From positions 1 to 64,000 of the forward strand of contig NZ_LLWQ01000163.1 in the NCBI RefSeq assembly GCF_001447385.1: a DNA stretch of 64,000 nucleotides, written 5' to 3'. Position numbers and translations under genes: made by a program. Under the pieces are notes generated by a model. The model saw nothing but the letters and a program-made list of their open reading frames with translations, searched no databases and was not told the origin of the DNA. Below are positions 46,418-55,852 of this stretch, piece after piece (positions within the stretch are counted from its first letter, which is position 1; every line of letters starts with the position of its first letter). Origin of the DNA: Paracoccus sp. MKU1. Its GTDB lineage: Bacteria; Pseudomonadota; Alphaproteobacteria; Rhodobacterales; Rhodobacteraceae.

Positions 46418-47622
46418 CAGGTCTCTCCGTTGCAGGGCACGCCCTGAAGCGCCGCGTCCTGCGGCAGGCCCAGGGCGGCCAGAAGCGCGCCGAACTTGGC
46501 GCCGGTCTCGGCGGCCTCGGCCATCGGGTCCGAGCCGGGGACGATCCCCGCGCCCGCGTATAGCCGCGCCTGCCGGCCGCTGATCTCGGCGCAGCGGATG
46601 GCGACATGCCAGGCGCCGTCGCCGCTTGCGTCGCACCAGCCGACCGCGCCGGCATAGAAATCCCGCGCCAGGGGTTCAAGGGCCTTGATGAAGCCCGCCG
46701 CCCGCGCCATCGGCACGCCGCAGACCGCTGGCGTCGGATGCAGCGCCGAGGCCAGCACGACCGAGGGCGTGCCCTCGTCCTTCAGCCGGCCCTCGATCCG
46801 CGTGCCCAGATGCCACATGCTGCGGGTCGAGGTGATGCAGGTGCCCTCGGGGCAGCCCAGCTCGCGGCAATAGGGCGCCAGCGTGTCCAGGATCGACTCG
46901 ACCACCAGCGCATGCTCGCGGTGGTCCTTGGCCGAGCCGGACAGCGCCTCGGCGGCGGCGCGGTCGGTGACCGGATCGGCCAGCCGGCGTGCCGAGCCCG
47001 CCAGCGGATGCGAGGCGATGCGCCGGCCCTGTTTCTCGACCAGCAGTTCGGGCGTGGCGCCGCACAGCGCGCGGCCCTGCGGATGGTTCGGCCCGGTGGG
47101 CAGCGCCACGCGAAAGGCAGTCACGCTGCGGTCGGCGCGCAGCCGCGCCATCAGCGCCTCGACCGGAATCGGCGCGGTGGATTCGACCAGCAGCGTGCGC
47201 GCCAGCACGATTTTTTCCAGCGCATTCCGGCTGCCCGCCTCTTCGGCCATGATGCCAAGCGCGCGCGCCACGGCGCCGGCATAATCGCCCGCGGCGGGCT
47301 CGGCCGCCAGGCGCCAGCCCGGCAGCGGCAGGCCCTGCGGCGCGATGCCGGTCGGTGCGGGCGCCTCGCTGCGCCGGCATTGCCACAGGCAGTCCTCGTC
47401 CTCGCGGTCGAAGGGCAGGGCGCCGCCGATCATCTCGCCCGGCGCGGCCGCGGCAAGGGCCGCCGCCACCCGCGTCTCCAGCGTCGCGGCATTTCCGGGG
47501 GCGATCTGCCGCGCGGGGCCTCGGCCCAGGATACGCCCCGAAGGGCCGTCGAAACCGAACAGAACCGGATCAGGCACAGGCGACGCCGTGTTCTTCGGCG
47601 CCTCGGACAGGCGGATGTTCAT
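46417..47622 (-). CDS. entC: Isochorismate synthase
   Basis: A 401-residue chorismate-utilising enzyme with KIVLARTLLV, the SHPLAGSARRL segment, HLGTRIEG and the C-terminal ALHPTPAVCGVPMARA signature. It converts chorismate to isochorismate, the first step to DHB. It is the first gene of the leftward entC-entB-entA operon; the gene order and overlaps indicate one transcript. The ribosome site before the ATG at 47622 is weak. Confidence 0.93.
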   Translation of the reverse strand: MNIRLSEAPKNTASPVPDPVLFGFDGPSGRILGRGPARQIAPGNAATLETRVAAALAAAAPGEMIGGALPFDREDEDCLWQCRRSEAPAPTGIAPQGLPLPGWRLAAEPAAGDYAGAVARALGIMAEEAGSRNALEKIVLARTLLVESTAPIPVEALMARLRADRSVTAFRVALPTGPNHPQGRALCGATPELLVEKQGRRIASHPLAGSARRLADPVTDRAAAEALSGSAKDHREHALVVESILDTLAPYCRELGCPEGTCITSTRSMWHLGTRIEGRLKDEGTPSVVLASALHPTPAVCGVPMARAAGFIKALEPLARDFYAGAVGWCDASGDGAWHVAIRCAEISGRQARLYAGAGIVPGSDPMAEAAETGAKFGALLAALGLPQDAALQGVPCNGET

Positions 47623-47986
47623 GATGCATCTCGTTTTTCAAAGAAATTTCGTCCCCGATCCCGGTGGCGGCCCGCGACGATGAACATGGCGCGGGTTGCG
47701 CAGGCATGGATGATGCTGCGATCAGATATCCGGGGCAGAGCTCTCCTGCGCAGGGTTAGGCAACTGATGTCTCGGGTGGCGGACCGCCGCGATCCCCAAG
47801 GGGTGCGGCCGGTCGGGTGGGTGTCTGGAAATCCCGCCCCTCAGCTTCCCGGGCGCAATCTGTCAAAGCACTCCCGGAAAGGCAAGTAAAAAGATCAGGA
47901 TTATTTCCCGCCGGCGAATTGTCGCAGCCACGGCCCGGCACGGGGCCGGAACCCGGGGCCGGCCGAGGGGGTTGCGAGGCGTGGCA
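47623..47986. other. Intergenic region upstream of entC and the kinase-like gene
   Basis: A 364-bp divergent gap. No protein is recognised in any frame. Around 47883-47912 there is an A/T-richer patch (GTAAAAAGATCAGGATTATT) that could hold promoter elements for either side and possibly an iron-control site, but the palindrome seen before entE is not repeated here. Confidence 0.4.
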
Positions 47987-48967
47987 ATGCGGAAAGACGA
48001 CGAGATGACCAGCCAAGGCGATCCGGCCGAAAGCCCCGATTTCGATCTGGCCAAGGCGCGGATCTGCGCCATCGTGAACATGGGCTCGGGGCGCGAGGCG
48101 GGCGAGGATATCGCCGGCCAGTTGCGCGCCGCGCTGGAAGGCCGAGTGGCCGCGCTTGAGGTCCGCGGCACCGGCCGGGGCGCCGACCTGCCCGCCATGG
48201 CCCGCGCGGCGGTGGCCGAGGGGTTCGACCTGATCGTCGCGGCTGGCGGCGACGGCACCCAGGCGGCCGTCGCCGGCGCGGTCGCCGGCACGCCTGCGGC
48301 GATGGCGGTGATCCCCGGCGGCACCTTCAACTATTTCGCCCGCGACCTCGGCTCGGGTGAGACGGTCGAGGCGGCGCTGAAGATCTTCGACGCGCCCCGC
48401 ATCCGCCGCGTCCATGTCGGCGAGATGAACGGCATGATCTTCCTGAACAATGTCAGCTTCGGCGCCTATCCCGAGATCCTGCGGCGCCGCGAAAGCATTT
48501 ATCGCCGCTGGGGCCGCTCGCGGCTGGCGGCCTATTGGTCGGCGGTGGCGGCGCTATGGACGCTGCGCCGGCCGCTGCATCTGACGGTGCGCGCGAATGG
48601 CGAGGAACGGCGCTTCACCACCGCACTGGCCTTCGTGGCGAAAAGCGCCTTCCAGCTCGACACCTTCGGGCTGGAAGGGGCCGATTGCGTGCGGCGCGGC
48701 CAGATGGCGCTGCTGCTGGCGCGGGCGAAGCGGCCGGGGCCGCTGGTGCGCTCGGCGCTGCGGCTGGCCCTGGGCAAGACGGCGCGCTATGCCGATTTCG
48801 ACCTGATCTGTGCCGATGAATTCGAGCTCGAGACCGTGCCGCGCCACGAATATGTCGCCCATGACGGCGAGAAGACCTGGATGGATTCGCCCTTTCGCAT
48901 CCGCGTGCGCCGGGGCGCGCTGAACGTGCTGGTCCCGGCCGAAAGCGGCGGGCGGGATGCCGGATGA
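47987..48967 (+). CDS. Diacylglycerol/sphingosine-kinase-like lipid kinase
   Basis: A 326-residue DAGK-catalytic-domain protein: AAGGDGTQAAVAGAVAGT (the GGDGT nucleotide motif near residue 85), then IPGGTFNYFARDLG, matching the GTxNDFAR motif, and a C-terminal beta-sandwich domain. It likely phosphorylates a lipid or a related small molecule (YegS/DgkB type). I chose the ATG at 47987, which has GAGG 7 bases upstream; 48005 is possible. It overlaps the next gene by 4 bp. Confidence 0.82.
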   Translation: MRKDDEMTSQGDPAESPDFDLAKARICAIVNMGSGREAGEDIAGQLRAALEGRVAALEVRGTGRGADLPAMARAAVAEGFDLIVAAGGDGTQAAVAGAVAGTPAAMAVIPGGTFNYFARDLGSGETVEAALKIFDAPRIRRVHVGEMNGMIFLNNVSFGAYPEILRRRESIYRRWGRSRLAAYWSAVAALWTLRRPLHLTVRANGEERRFTTALAFVAKSAFQLDTFGLEGADCVRRGQMALLLARAKRPGPLVRSALRLALGKTARYADFDLICADEFELETVPRHEYVAHDGEKTWMDSPFRIRVRRGALNVLVPAESGGRDAG

Positions 48968-49752
48968 CGCGCATCCTGCACCTCTCGGACCTGCATTTCG
49001 GGCTGGAACGCGAGCCGCTGGTCGAGCCGCTGCTCGACAGGATCAATGCCGCGCGCGCCGATCTGGTGGTGGTGACGGGCGACCTGACCCATCGCGGCCG
49101 CTCGGCGCAATTCGCGCAGGCCGCGGCCTTCCTGCGCCGGATCGAGGCGCCGCTGCTGGCGGTGCCCGGCAATCACGACATCCCGCTCTACAAGCTGGCG
49201 GACCGGATGATGCGCCCCTATCGCCGCTGGCGCCGCGCCATCGCGGGGAATCTGGAACCGGTCGGCCATGTCGGCAATCTGCGGGTGCAGGGCGTGAACA
49301 GCGTCGATCCGATGGCCTGGCAGCGCGGCATCATCACGCCGGTGCAGGTGGCGCGGGTGATCGCGGGGCTCGACCCGGCCTGCATCAACATCGTCGCGCT
49401 GCATCACCCGATGCAGCAGCGCCCGCAGGTGGACAAGGCGCTGATGCAGGGCGCAGGCCCGGCCCTGACCCGTTTCGAGGCCGAGGAGGTGCAGCTGGTG
49501 CTCAGCGGCCACCTGCACCTGTGGTCGATCGGCGCCTTCCTGGGCGAACAGGGGCGGCCGATCCTGCAAGTACAGGCCGGAACCGCCCTTTGCGCCCGCC
49601 CCGGCGACCGCCAGAACGAATTCGCCGTGCTGGAGTTCGCCGGCACCGACCTGCTGGTCGAACGCCATGTCGCGCCGATGACCGAGCCGGGTTTCCGCGC
49701 TCCGGAATATCTGCGCTTCACCCGCCGGAACAGGCTCTGGCGCCCGGTCTGA
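48964..49752 (+). CDS. Calcineurin-like metallophosphoesterase
   Basis: A 262-residue enzyme with the complete metal-binding set: LSDLHFG at the N-terminus, GDLTHRGR near 40, GNHDIP near 70, ALHHP near 145 and GHLHL near 180. It resembles the cyclic-nucleotide-phosphodiesterase-like class III group. Its coupling to the lipid kinase (ATGA overlap) hints at phospholipid turnover, but the substrate is unknown. Confidence 0.86.
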   Translation: MTRILHLSDLHFGLEREPLVEPLLDRINAARADLVVVTGDLTHRGRSAQFAQAAAFLRRIEAPLLAVPGNHDIPLYKLADRMMRPYRRWRRAIAGNLEPVGHVGNLRVQGVNSVDPMAWQRGIITPVQVARVIAGLDPACINIVALHHPMQQRPQVDKALMQGAGPALTRFEAEEVQLVLSGHLHLWSIGAFLGEQGRPILQVQAGTALCARPGDRQNEFAVLEFAGTDLLVERHVAPMTEPGFRAPEYLRFTRRNRLWRPV

Positions 49753-49753
49753 G

Positions 49754-49783
49754 CTTCTTTCGTGGAGAAATATCCCGGGGGAG
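49754..49783 (-). repeat. Dispersed intergenic repeat, diverged copy 3
   Basis: On the minus strand this reads CTCCCCCGG, then GATATTTCTCCACGAAAGAA, clearly related to the GATATTTCCACACGGAAGAC tail of the copies at 28977 and 55404. As in those, a strong G/C hairpin (49783-49833) lies on its 5' side. Confidence 0.6.
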
Positions 49784-49833
49784 CGCCTCTCCGGCCCGTC
49801 GAAGGGCCGGAGAGGCGCGGGGGCAGAGCCCCC
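49783..49833. terminator. Double hairpin between convergent genes
   Basis: A perfect 15-bp stem (GCGCCTCTCCGGCCC with its complement, loop GTCGAA, 49783-49818) is followed directly by a second 6-bp stem (GGGGGC, AGA, GCCCCC, 49819-49833). It fills the gap between the metallophosphoesterase and VOC gene stops and should end transcripts from both sides. Confidence 0.7.
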
Positions 49834-49841
49834 ATTCCGGC

Positions 49842-50639
49842 TCAGCCCTTGGGCTCGACGCGGAAGACCGTGTCCCAGGGATCGCGCAGCTCCGCCGCTC
49901 CAAGCGCCTGCAACCGATCGGGATCGGCGGCCAGCACCACCTCGGCCAGCCCGGCCGAATCGGCGCTGCGCGGCCCGGCGCCGCGGCTGTTCCAGACATT
50001 GCCCGCCAGGTGATGGTGATACCCTCCGGTGGCGAAGAAACTGGCGCCGAAGCGATGCGCCATGCGCTCCATGCCCAGCCGGTTCATGCAGAAATCCTCG
50101 GCCGCGGCCACATCGCCGACCTGAAGGTGGACATGCCCCACCACGCTTTCCGCGGGCGCGCCGGTCCAATCGCCGTCGGCCGCCGCCATGAGGTCGGCCA
50201 GGTCCAGCGCGATGGTATCCATCCGCACCTCGCTGCCGTCATGCTGCCAGGCTTCGCGCGGGCGGTCGGCATAGATCTCGATGCCGTTGCCCTCGGGGTC
50301 GCGCAGATAGATCGCCTCGCTGACCAGATGGTCCGAGGCGCCGTCGAGCCTGATGCCCTGATCGGCGACGAAACGCAGCCAGCGCCCCAGGGCCTGGCGA
50401 TCCGGCAGAAGAAAGGCGGTGTGAAACAGCCCCGCCTCTTGCGGGCGCGGTCGGGCGGCCTTGTCGTGGCGCAGCTCCAGCAGCGGCTTGCCGCCGGCGC
50501 CCAGCACCATTTCCTCGCCATTGCCGGAGATCCGCTCCAGCCCGATGACGGAGCGATAGAAATCCCCGACCCGGCCCAGGTCGTTGACGATCAGGGCCAC
50601 CCGGCCGATCTGGATGGGGGCGTCACTCGTGGCCATCAT
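49842..50639 (-). CDS. VOC-family protein, CatE-like (extradiol dioxygenase fold)
   Basis: A 265-residue protein with two vicinal-oxygen-chelate modules: first IGRVALIVNDLGRVGDFYRSVIGL, second GHVHLQVGDVAAAEDFCMNRLGMERM, with the metal-site ATGGYHHHLAGNVWNSRGAGPR stretch seen in CatE of Bacillus. It could be a catechol 2,3-dioxygenase or glyoxalase-like enzyme. The ATG at 50639 has AAGGAG upstream. No aromatic-degradation genes are near, so the substrate is open. Confidence 0.82.
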   Translation of the reverse strand: MMATSDAPIQIGRVALIVNDLGRVGDFYRSVIGLERISGNGEEMVLGAGGKPLLELRHDKAARPRPQEAGLFHTAFLLPDRQALGRWLRFVADQGIRLDGASDHLVSEAIYLRDPEGNGIEIYADRPREAWQHDGSEVRMDTIALDLADLMAAADGDWTGAPAESVVGHVHLQVGDVAAAEDFCMNRLGMERMAHRFGASFFATGGYHHHLAGNVWNSRGAGPRSADSAGLAEVVLAADPDRLQALGAAELRDPWDTVFRVEPKG

Positions 50640-50800
50640 GCTCTCCTTGATCTTGTTGCAGCCAAGATAGGCGCGAAGCGCATGGCTTGAAATGGCGTCA
50701 ATCGGGGAATACTGACGCCATTCCGGCGACAATAAGCGCGGATTGCCTTCGCCCGCGCCGCGGCGCATGATGCGGGGCCTTTTTTGCCAGCCGGAACCCG

Positions 50801-52000
50801 ATGAAGCCCCGCGCCCCCAAGACACGTCCCGCCAAGACCCCCGCCGCCCCCATCGCGCCCCGGCCGCAGCCCGAACCGGCGCCGCTTGCCGCCGATCCGG
50901 CGCGGATGGAGATCTTCCTGGTCGCCACCCCGGGGCTGGAGGAACCGCTGGCCGAGGAGGCCCGCGCGCTCGGCTGGGACGCGCAGGTCCAGCCGGGCGG
51001 GGTGACCTTCACCGGCGGCTGGCCGGATGTCTGGCGGGCCAACCTGGAAATCCGCGGCGCGACGCGCGTGCTGGCCCGCATCGGCGCCTTTCGCGCCCTG
51101 CATCCGGCGCAGCTCGACAAGCGCGCCCGCCGCTTTCCCTGGGCCGATTGGCTGCGCCCCGACGTGCCGGTCCGCATCGAGGCGAGCAGCCGCAAGTCCC
51201 GCATCTACCACGCCGGCGCCATCACCCAGCGCATCGAGGCGGCCATCCGCGACACGCTGGGCGCCCCCATCGCCGAGGATGCACCCGTCACGCTGAAGAT
51301 CCGCATCGAGGACGACCTTTGCACCATCAGTCTGGACACCTCGGGCGAGTCGCTGCACCGGCGCGGCCACAAGCAGGCGGTCGGCAAGGCGCCGATGCGC
51401 GAGACCATGGCGGCGATGTTCCTGCGCCAATGCGGTTTCGACGGGCGCGAGCCGGTGCTGGACCCGATGTGCGGCTCGGGCACTTTCGTCATCGAGGCGG
51501 CCGAGATCGCGGCGGGCCTGCGCCCCGGACGGCTGCGGCGTTTCGCCTTTGAACAGCTGCCGGGCCATGACGCGCAGGCATGGCAGGCGATGCGCAGCGC
51601 GCCGGTTCCGCCCGTTCCGGCGCAGCCTCGTTACCACGGCAGCGACCGCGACCCCGGCGCGATCCGCATGAGCCGCGAGAATGCCGCCCGCGCCGGGCTG
51701 GACGGCTGGACCAGTTTCGAGAATCGCGCCATCGGCGAGCTTCAGCGCCCCGAAGGGCCGCCGGGCCTGGTCATCGTCAACCCGCCCTATGGCGCCCGCA
51801 TCGGCAACAAGGGACCGCTTTTCGGCCTGCATGCCGCCATGGGCGAGGTGCTGCGCGAGCGGTTCCGGGGCTGGCGCGTCGGGCTGGTCACCAGCGAGGC
51901 GCCGCTGGCCCGCGCCACGGGCCTGCCCTTTCGCGAGCCGGGGACCTATGTCGCCCATGGCGGGCTGAAGATCCGGCTGTGGCAGACCGGGCCGCTGTGA
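50801..52000 (+). CDS. THUMP-domain class I SAM-dependent RNA methyltransferase (RlmL N-terminal type)
   Basis: A 399-residue protein: a Pro/Ala-rich N-terminus, THUMP domain (about 35-170), then a methyltransferase with the SAM motif VLDPMCGSGTFVIEAAEIAAGL near 225 and the catalytic NPPYG near 328. It matches the m2G2445-forming half of E. coli RlmL, acting on 23S rRNA. The second methyltransferase half of RlmKL is absent, as usual in alphaproteobacteria. Confidence 0.88.
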   Translation: MKPRAPKTRPAKTPAAPIAPRPQPEPAPLAADPARMEIFLVATPGLEEPLAEEARALGWDAQVQPGGVTFTGGWPDVWRANLEIRGATRVLARIGAFRALHPAQLDKRARRFPWADWLRPDVPVRIEASSRKSRIYHAGAITQRIEAAIRDTLGAPIAEDAPVTLKIRIEDDLCTISLDTSGESLHRRGHKQAVGKAPMRETMAAMFLRQCGFDGREPVLDPMCGSGTFVIEAAEIAAGLRPGRLRRFAFEQLPGHDAQAWQAMRSAPVPPVPAQPRYHGSDRDPGAIRMSRENAARAGLDGWTSFENRAIGELQRPEGPPGLVIVNPPYGARIGNKGPLFGLHAAMGEVLRERFRGWRVGLVTSEAPLARATGLPFREPGTYVAHGGLKIRLWQTGPL

Positions 52001-52101
52001 ACGGGGAACCCCGGCCGGGGCGGCTGCATTGATACGATTGGTCGCAGGGACTGGTTCCTTGCGGGTGCTATGCTTGCCCGAAAACCGCGCAGGAGAACCG
52101 C

Positions 52102-52851
52102 ATGGACATTCGTTTCGACAACAAGATCGCCCTGGTGACCGGCGCCGGCTCGGGGCTGGGCGAGGCGATCGCGCTGGAACTCGGGGCCTCGGGCGCCACG
52201 GTGGTGGCCGCCGACCTGCATGAAGCGACCGCCCGCGCCACCGCCGACAGGATCGTCGCAGCGGGCGGCAGGGCCGAGGCCGTGGCGGGCGACGTCTCCG
52301 ACCCCGATGCGGTGCGCAAGGCCGTCGAGGTTGCCAAGGGGCTGGGCGGGCTGCATCTGCTGGTGAACAATGCCGGCATCGGCGGCCCCAGCGCCCCGGT
52401 CGGGGAATACCCGCTGGACGGCTGGCAAAAGGTCATCGACGTCAACCTGAACGCCGTCTTCTACGGCATGCGCTACGGCATCCCGGCCATGCTGGAAGCC
52501 GGCGGCGGGGCGATCGTGAACATGGCCTCGATCCTCGGCTCGGTCGGGTTCAACGGGGCCGGGGCCTATGTCTCGGCCAAGCATGCCGTGGTCGGCATGA
52601 CCAAGAACGCGGCGCTGGAATATGCGGCGCAGGGCATCCGGGTGAACTCGGTCGGCCCGGCCTTCATCGACACGCCGCTGCTCGACCAGCTGGATCAGGA
52701 GGTCAAGCAGGCGCTGGTGGCCCGCCATCCCATCGGCCGGCTGGGCCGGGCGGATGAGGTTGCGGGCCTCGTCGTCTTCCTGCTTTCGGACCGCGCGAGC
52801 TTTATCACCGGCAGCTATCACCTGGTGGATGGCGGCTATACGGCGCTGTGA
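52102..52851 (+). CDS. Short-chain dehydrogenase/reductase
   Basis: A 249-residue classical SDR: TGAGSGLGEAIALELGASG, NNAGIGG, Ser in MASILGSVG, YVSAKHAVVGMTK (YxxxK) and the PAFIDTPLL and GSYHLVDGGY ends. It oxidises or reduces an alcohol/ketone using NAD(P). An AGGAG site precedes the ATG. Substrate unknown; no operon partner is obvious. Confidence 0.9.
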   Translation: MDIRFDNKIALVTGAGSGLGEAIALELGASGATVVAADLHEATARATADRIVAAGGRAEAVAGDVSDPDAVRKAVEVAKGLGGLHLLVNNAGIGGPSAPVGEYPLDGWQKVIDVNLNAVFYGMRYGIPAMLEAGGGAIVNMASILGSVGFNGAGAYVSAKHAVVGMTKNAALEYAAQGIRVNSVGPAFIDTPLLDQLDQEVKQALVARHPIGRLGRADEVAGLVVFLLSDRASFITGSYHLVDGGYTAL

Positions 52852-52855
52852 CGCC

Positions 52856-53392
52856 TCAGTCCTTGCCGTGCTGGCTGGCGGGTTTGCGCGCCGGCCAGCG
52901 CGGCAGGGCGGGGATCTCCAGCACATCGCCCGGCGTAACGGCCGAGGCGAGCCAAGCCAAGTCGCGCCGCGCCATGGCGACGCAGCCTGCGGTCGGGAAT
53001 CCCGGCCGGCGCCATTGGTGCAGGAAAATGGCGGACCCCGCGCCGGGCCGGGCCTGCGGCCAGTTCCAGTCCGTCACCAGCACGATGTCGTAAAGCGGAT
53101 CGGCGCGCCGCATCGCCTCGTGGCTGGGGCCGAAAGGCGCGCGCACCGGATGGTTATAGGCCGGGTGGCCCGAGGCGTCGCACCACAGGTCGCCCGGCAG
53201 GATCGGCCGCGCCCAGCCATTGGGCCGCGCCACCCGGTCGGGGCGGTAGAGCAGGCCGACGATGCGATGCCGGCCGATGGGCGTCGCGCCGTCGCCCTCG
53301 GCCTTGTCGGCGCGGATGCCGCCGCGCCCGACCGCGCAGGGGATGACCCGCGGCCCGGCCCGCAGCCCCATGGGCGTCAAGAGCAGCCTCAC
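52856..53392 (-). CDS. L,D-transpeptidase (YkuD) family protein
   Basis: A 178-residue protein with the YkuD core: [12 protein letters not shown] near residue 35, then [19 protein letters not shown] around 120-140, holding the catalytic His and Cys. Such enzymes make 3-3 peptidoglycan crosslinks or attach proteins to the wall. No typical signal peptide is seen at the chosen start; this short form without one is common in alphaproteobacteria. The start overlaps the ribA stop by 4 bp. Confidence 0.85.
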   Translation of the reverse strand: MRLLLTPMGLRAGPRVIPCAVGRGGIRADKAEGDGATPIGRHRIVGLLYRPDRVARPNGWARPILPGDLWCDASGHPAYNHPVRAPFGPSHEAMRRADPLYDIVLVTDWNWPQARPGAGSAIFLHQWRRPGFPTAGCVAMARRDLAWLASAVTPGDVLEIPALPRWPARKPASQHGKD

Positions 53393-54450
53393 AGCAGATG
53401 GCCCGATTTCGAAGCCTTCACGTCCAGATAGCTGGTATTGTGGCGGTTCCTGGGGGTGATCAGCGGCACGCGCTCGGCCACGCGGATGCCGTGGCCCTCC
53501 AGCATGGCGACCTTTTTCGGGTTGTTGGTCATCAGCCGAACCGCGTCGAAGCCCATCTTCTTCAGGATGCCGGCGCCGATGCGGAAATCGCGCTCGTCAT
53601 CCTCGAAACCCAGCCGGTGATTGGCCTCGACCGTGTCGAAACCCTGGTTTTGCAGCGCATAGGCGCGCATCTTGTTGGCCAGGCCGATGCCGCGCCCCTC
53701 CTGGTTCAGATAGAGCAGCACGCCCTCGCCCGCCTGGCCCATGGCGGTCAGCGCGGCGTGCAATTGCGGTCCGCAATCGCATTTCAGGCTGCCCAGCACG
53801 TCGCCGGTGAAGCAGGCCGAATGCAGCCGCGCCAGCACCGGCGCCGCGCGCGAGGGGGCGCCGATCTCGACCGCGTAATGCTCGGCCTCGCCATTGTCGG
53901 GGCGAAAGATGTGCAGCTTGGAGTTCTCGGCCGCGAGCAGCGGCAGCCGGGCGGCGGCGACGGGGGCCATCGCCGCCTCGGTCGCCATCTGCGCCAGCGC
54001 CGGGCCGGGCGAGAGCCGGGTCAGCCCCTCGGGCGGGCTGGCCACGGGCACCACCAGCACGGCGGGCAGGAGTTGCGCCGATTTCGCCAGCGCGATGCCG
54101 GCGCGATGCGCGTCCACCTCGCCGCCGCGCGGGCTGCGGAACGGCCCCTTCATCGGCGTCATCAGGTCGCCCGCCGGATCGGCCACGGCCCGCAACCAGG
54201 CGAGGTCCGCATCGCCCGGCACCTCGATCCGCGCCAGATCGCGGTCGTAGACCCGGGCCTTCAGCGTCTCGGCCCGCGGCTCGGTGATGGCCAGCACGGC
54301 CGGGCCAAGGGCACGCATGGATGCCAGCCGGTCGGCGCGCAGCGTCTCGACCGCGGCGACAAGCTGGCCGCCGATGACCACGGGCAGGCCCATGCGCAGG
54401 TCGGCGCGGGCGCGCGAAAGGGTCTCGGTGAGGGTCGGGATCAGGGTCAT
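53389..54450 (-). CDS. ribA: GTP cyclohydrolase II with N-terminal extension
   Basis: A 353-residue protein. The C-terminal 195 residues are GTP cyclohydrolase [25 protein letters not shown] holds the three zinc-binding Cys, followed by [21 protein letters not shown] and [14 protein letters not shown]. It opens GTP in the first step of riboflavin synthesis. The first 150 residues ([12 protein letters not shown] and on) are a RibB-related but degenerate domain typical of this bacterial group. The ATG at 54450 is the first with homology. Confidence 0.92.
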   Translation of the reverse strand: MTLIPTLTETLSRARADLRMGLPVVIGGQLVAAVETLRADRLASMRALGPAVLAITEPRAETLKARVYDRDLARIEVPGDADLAWLRAVADPAGDLMTPMKGPFRSPRGGEVDAHRAGIALAKSAQLLPAVLVVPVASPPEGLTRLSPGPALAQMATEAAMAPVAAARLPLLAAENSKLHIFRPDNGEAEHYAVEIGAPSRAAPVLARLHSACFTGDVLGSLKCDCGPQLHAALTAMGQAGEGVLLYLNQEGRGIGLANKMRAYALQNQGFDTVEANHRLGFEDDERDFRIGAGILKKMGFDAVRLMTNNPKKVAMLEGHGIRVAERVPLITPRNRHNTSYLDVKASKSGHLL

Positions 54451-54583
54451 CGGGCCAGCATGGTTGAAACAATCTGAAACATAGGGCGGATTTCCGACAA
54501 CTCCATGTGAGAATTGCTGCAAACCGCTGGACGCCTGCCGCGCCGCGCCACAGTTTTCCGCCATAACGCCAAAGGAGGCAAGA

Positions 54584-55270
54584 ATGGCCGGACTGAAAAA
54601 GATCCTGCTGGTCGATGACGAGGAAGACCTGCGCGAGGCGCTGGCCGAGCAGTTGGTCGCCACCGAGGATTTCGAGGTGTTCGAGGCGGGCTCGGGCCAT
54701 GAGGCGGTCGAAAGGACCAAGGGCGCGATCTTCGACCTGGTGGTGCTGGACGTGGGCCTGCCCGACACGGACGGGCGCGAACTGTGCAAGCGGCTGCGCA
54801 AGCAGGGCGTCAAGTGCCCCATCGTCATGCTGACCGGCCACGATACCGACGCGGACACCATCCTGGGCCTGGATTCGGGCGCGAACGACTACATCACCAA
54901 GCCGTTCAAGTTCCCGGTGCTGCTGGCGCGGCTGCGTGCCCAGCTGCGCACGCATGAGCAGTCCGAGGACGCGATCTTCCAGCTTGGCCCCTATACGTTC
55001 AAGCCGGCGATGAAGATGCTGATCGACCAGAAGGAGCGCAAGATCCGCCTGACCGAAAAGGAAACCAACATCCTGAAATTCCTGTATCGCGCCCAGGACG
55101 GGGTAGTGCCGCGCGACGTGCTTCTGCACGAGGTCTGGGGCTACAATGCCGGCGTGACCACGCATACGCTGGAGACGCATATCTACCGCCTGCGCCAGAA
55201 GATCGAGCCCGATCCCTCGAACGCCCGGCTGCTGGTCACCGAATCCGGCGGCTATCGCCTGGTGGCTTGA
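54584..55270 (+). CDS. OmpR-family response regulator, CenR-like
   Basis: A 228-residue regulator: receiver domain with acidic pocket DDEED, phosphoacceptor Asp in [12 protein letters not shown] (about residue 55) and Lys in [11 protein letters not shown]; then a winged-helix DNA-binding domain ([52 protein letters not shown]). It closely recalls the alphaproteobacterial envelope regulator CenR. No histidine kinase is adjacent. AAAGGAGG precedes the ATG. Divergent from ribA with a 133-bp gap. Confidence 0.88.
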   Translation: MAGLKKILLVDDEEDLREALAEQLVATEDFEVFEAGSGHEAVERTKGAIFDLVVLDVGLPDTDGRELCKRLRKQGVKCPIVMLTGHDTDADTILGLDSGANDYITKPFKFPVLLARLRAQLRTHEQSEDAIFQLGPYTFKPAMKMLIDQKERKIRLTEKETNILKFLYRAQDGVVPRDVLLHEVWGYNAGVTTHTLETHIYRLRQKIEPDPSNARLLVTESGGYRLVA

Positions 55271-55286
55271 TCTATGTTGATCGGGG

Positions 55287-55311
55287 GAACCCGCGCCGGG
55301 CTGGCGGGTTC
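55287..55311 (+). terminator. Hairpin after the response regulator gene
   Basis: GAACCCGC and GCGGGTTC pair as an 8-bp stem with a 9-base loop, 16 bases past the stop. Only TCTGATT follows, so it is a weak intrinsic terminator at best. Confidence 0.45.
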
Positions 55312-55852
55312 TGATTGCGAAGCCCGGTGGCCGGAGGATGCGGCCACATGATGACCCGGCCCCGGCTCAGACCGGCGGCCAGGTTTCCCTTTTGCGCCGC
55401 CGCGCGGGGGCGCTTCGCCCCCCGCACCCCCCGAGGATATTTCCACACGGAAGACGGCCCGCCATGCGGATTTTGAGCAGCGCCGGCGGCCGGGTCCGGA
55501 TTGGCCTGGGCGATTTCCCCGATCTGAGCCGGAAGGCGGCGCGTGAGCCGGCAGTCCTGCTGCGGCTTCAGGCGGCACGCGGCTGGTTGCCGGAGCAGGT
55601 CCGCTGGATGCAAATCGCTTCGGAATGCGCAGATCCGGCAGGTCGCGATGCTGCTTGCGCTCATCGCAAGGCGCATGAACAGGGATTTCGGTTTCCTGTC
55701 GGAGGACGGGTCATGTTGCCTTTCTGAACCGGCGCCGGAGCGCGCGGCGGGGCGCAAGGTTGCCAGGACAAGCAGAGCATGGGATCCCGCTCCGCTTGTC
55801 GCCATGACACATCGCCCAGCCGTCATGCCGTCCCACGGGCGCGGGCCATGGG
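55312..55852. other. Intergenic stretch without a recognised gene
   Basis: About 540 bp between the response regulator and katE stops. Apart from the repeat at 55404-55455 I see no gene; open frames lack ribosome sites and protein character. Its base composition is like the neighbours. Confidence 0.5.
55404..55455 (+). repeat. Dispersed intergenic hairpin-plus-tail repeat, copy 2
   Basis: GCGGGGG (55404) pairs with CCCCCGC (55419-55425), followed by ACCCCCCGAG and GATATTTCCACACGGAAGAC. The last 20 bases are identical to copy 1 at 29007-29026, 26 kb away. Confidence 0.75.
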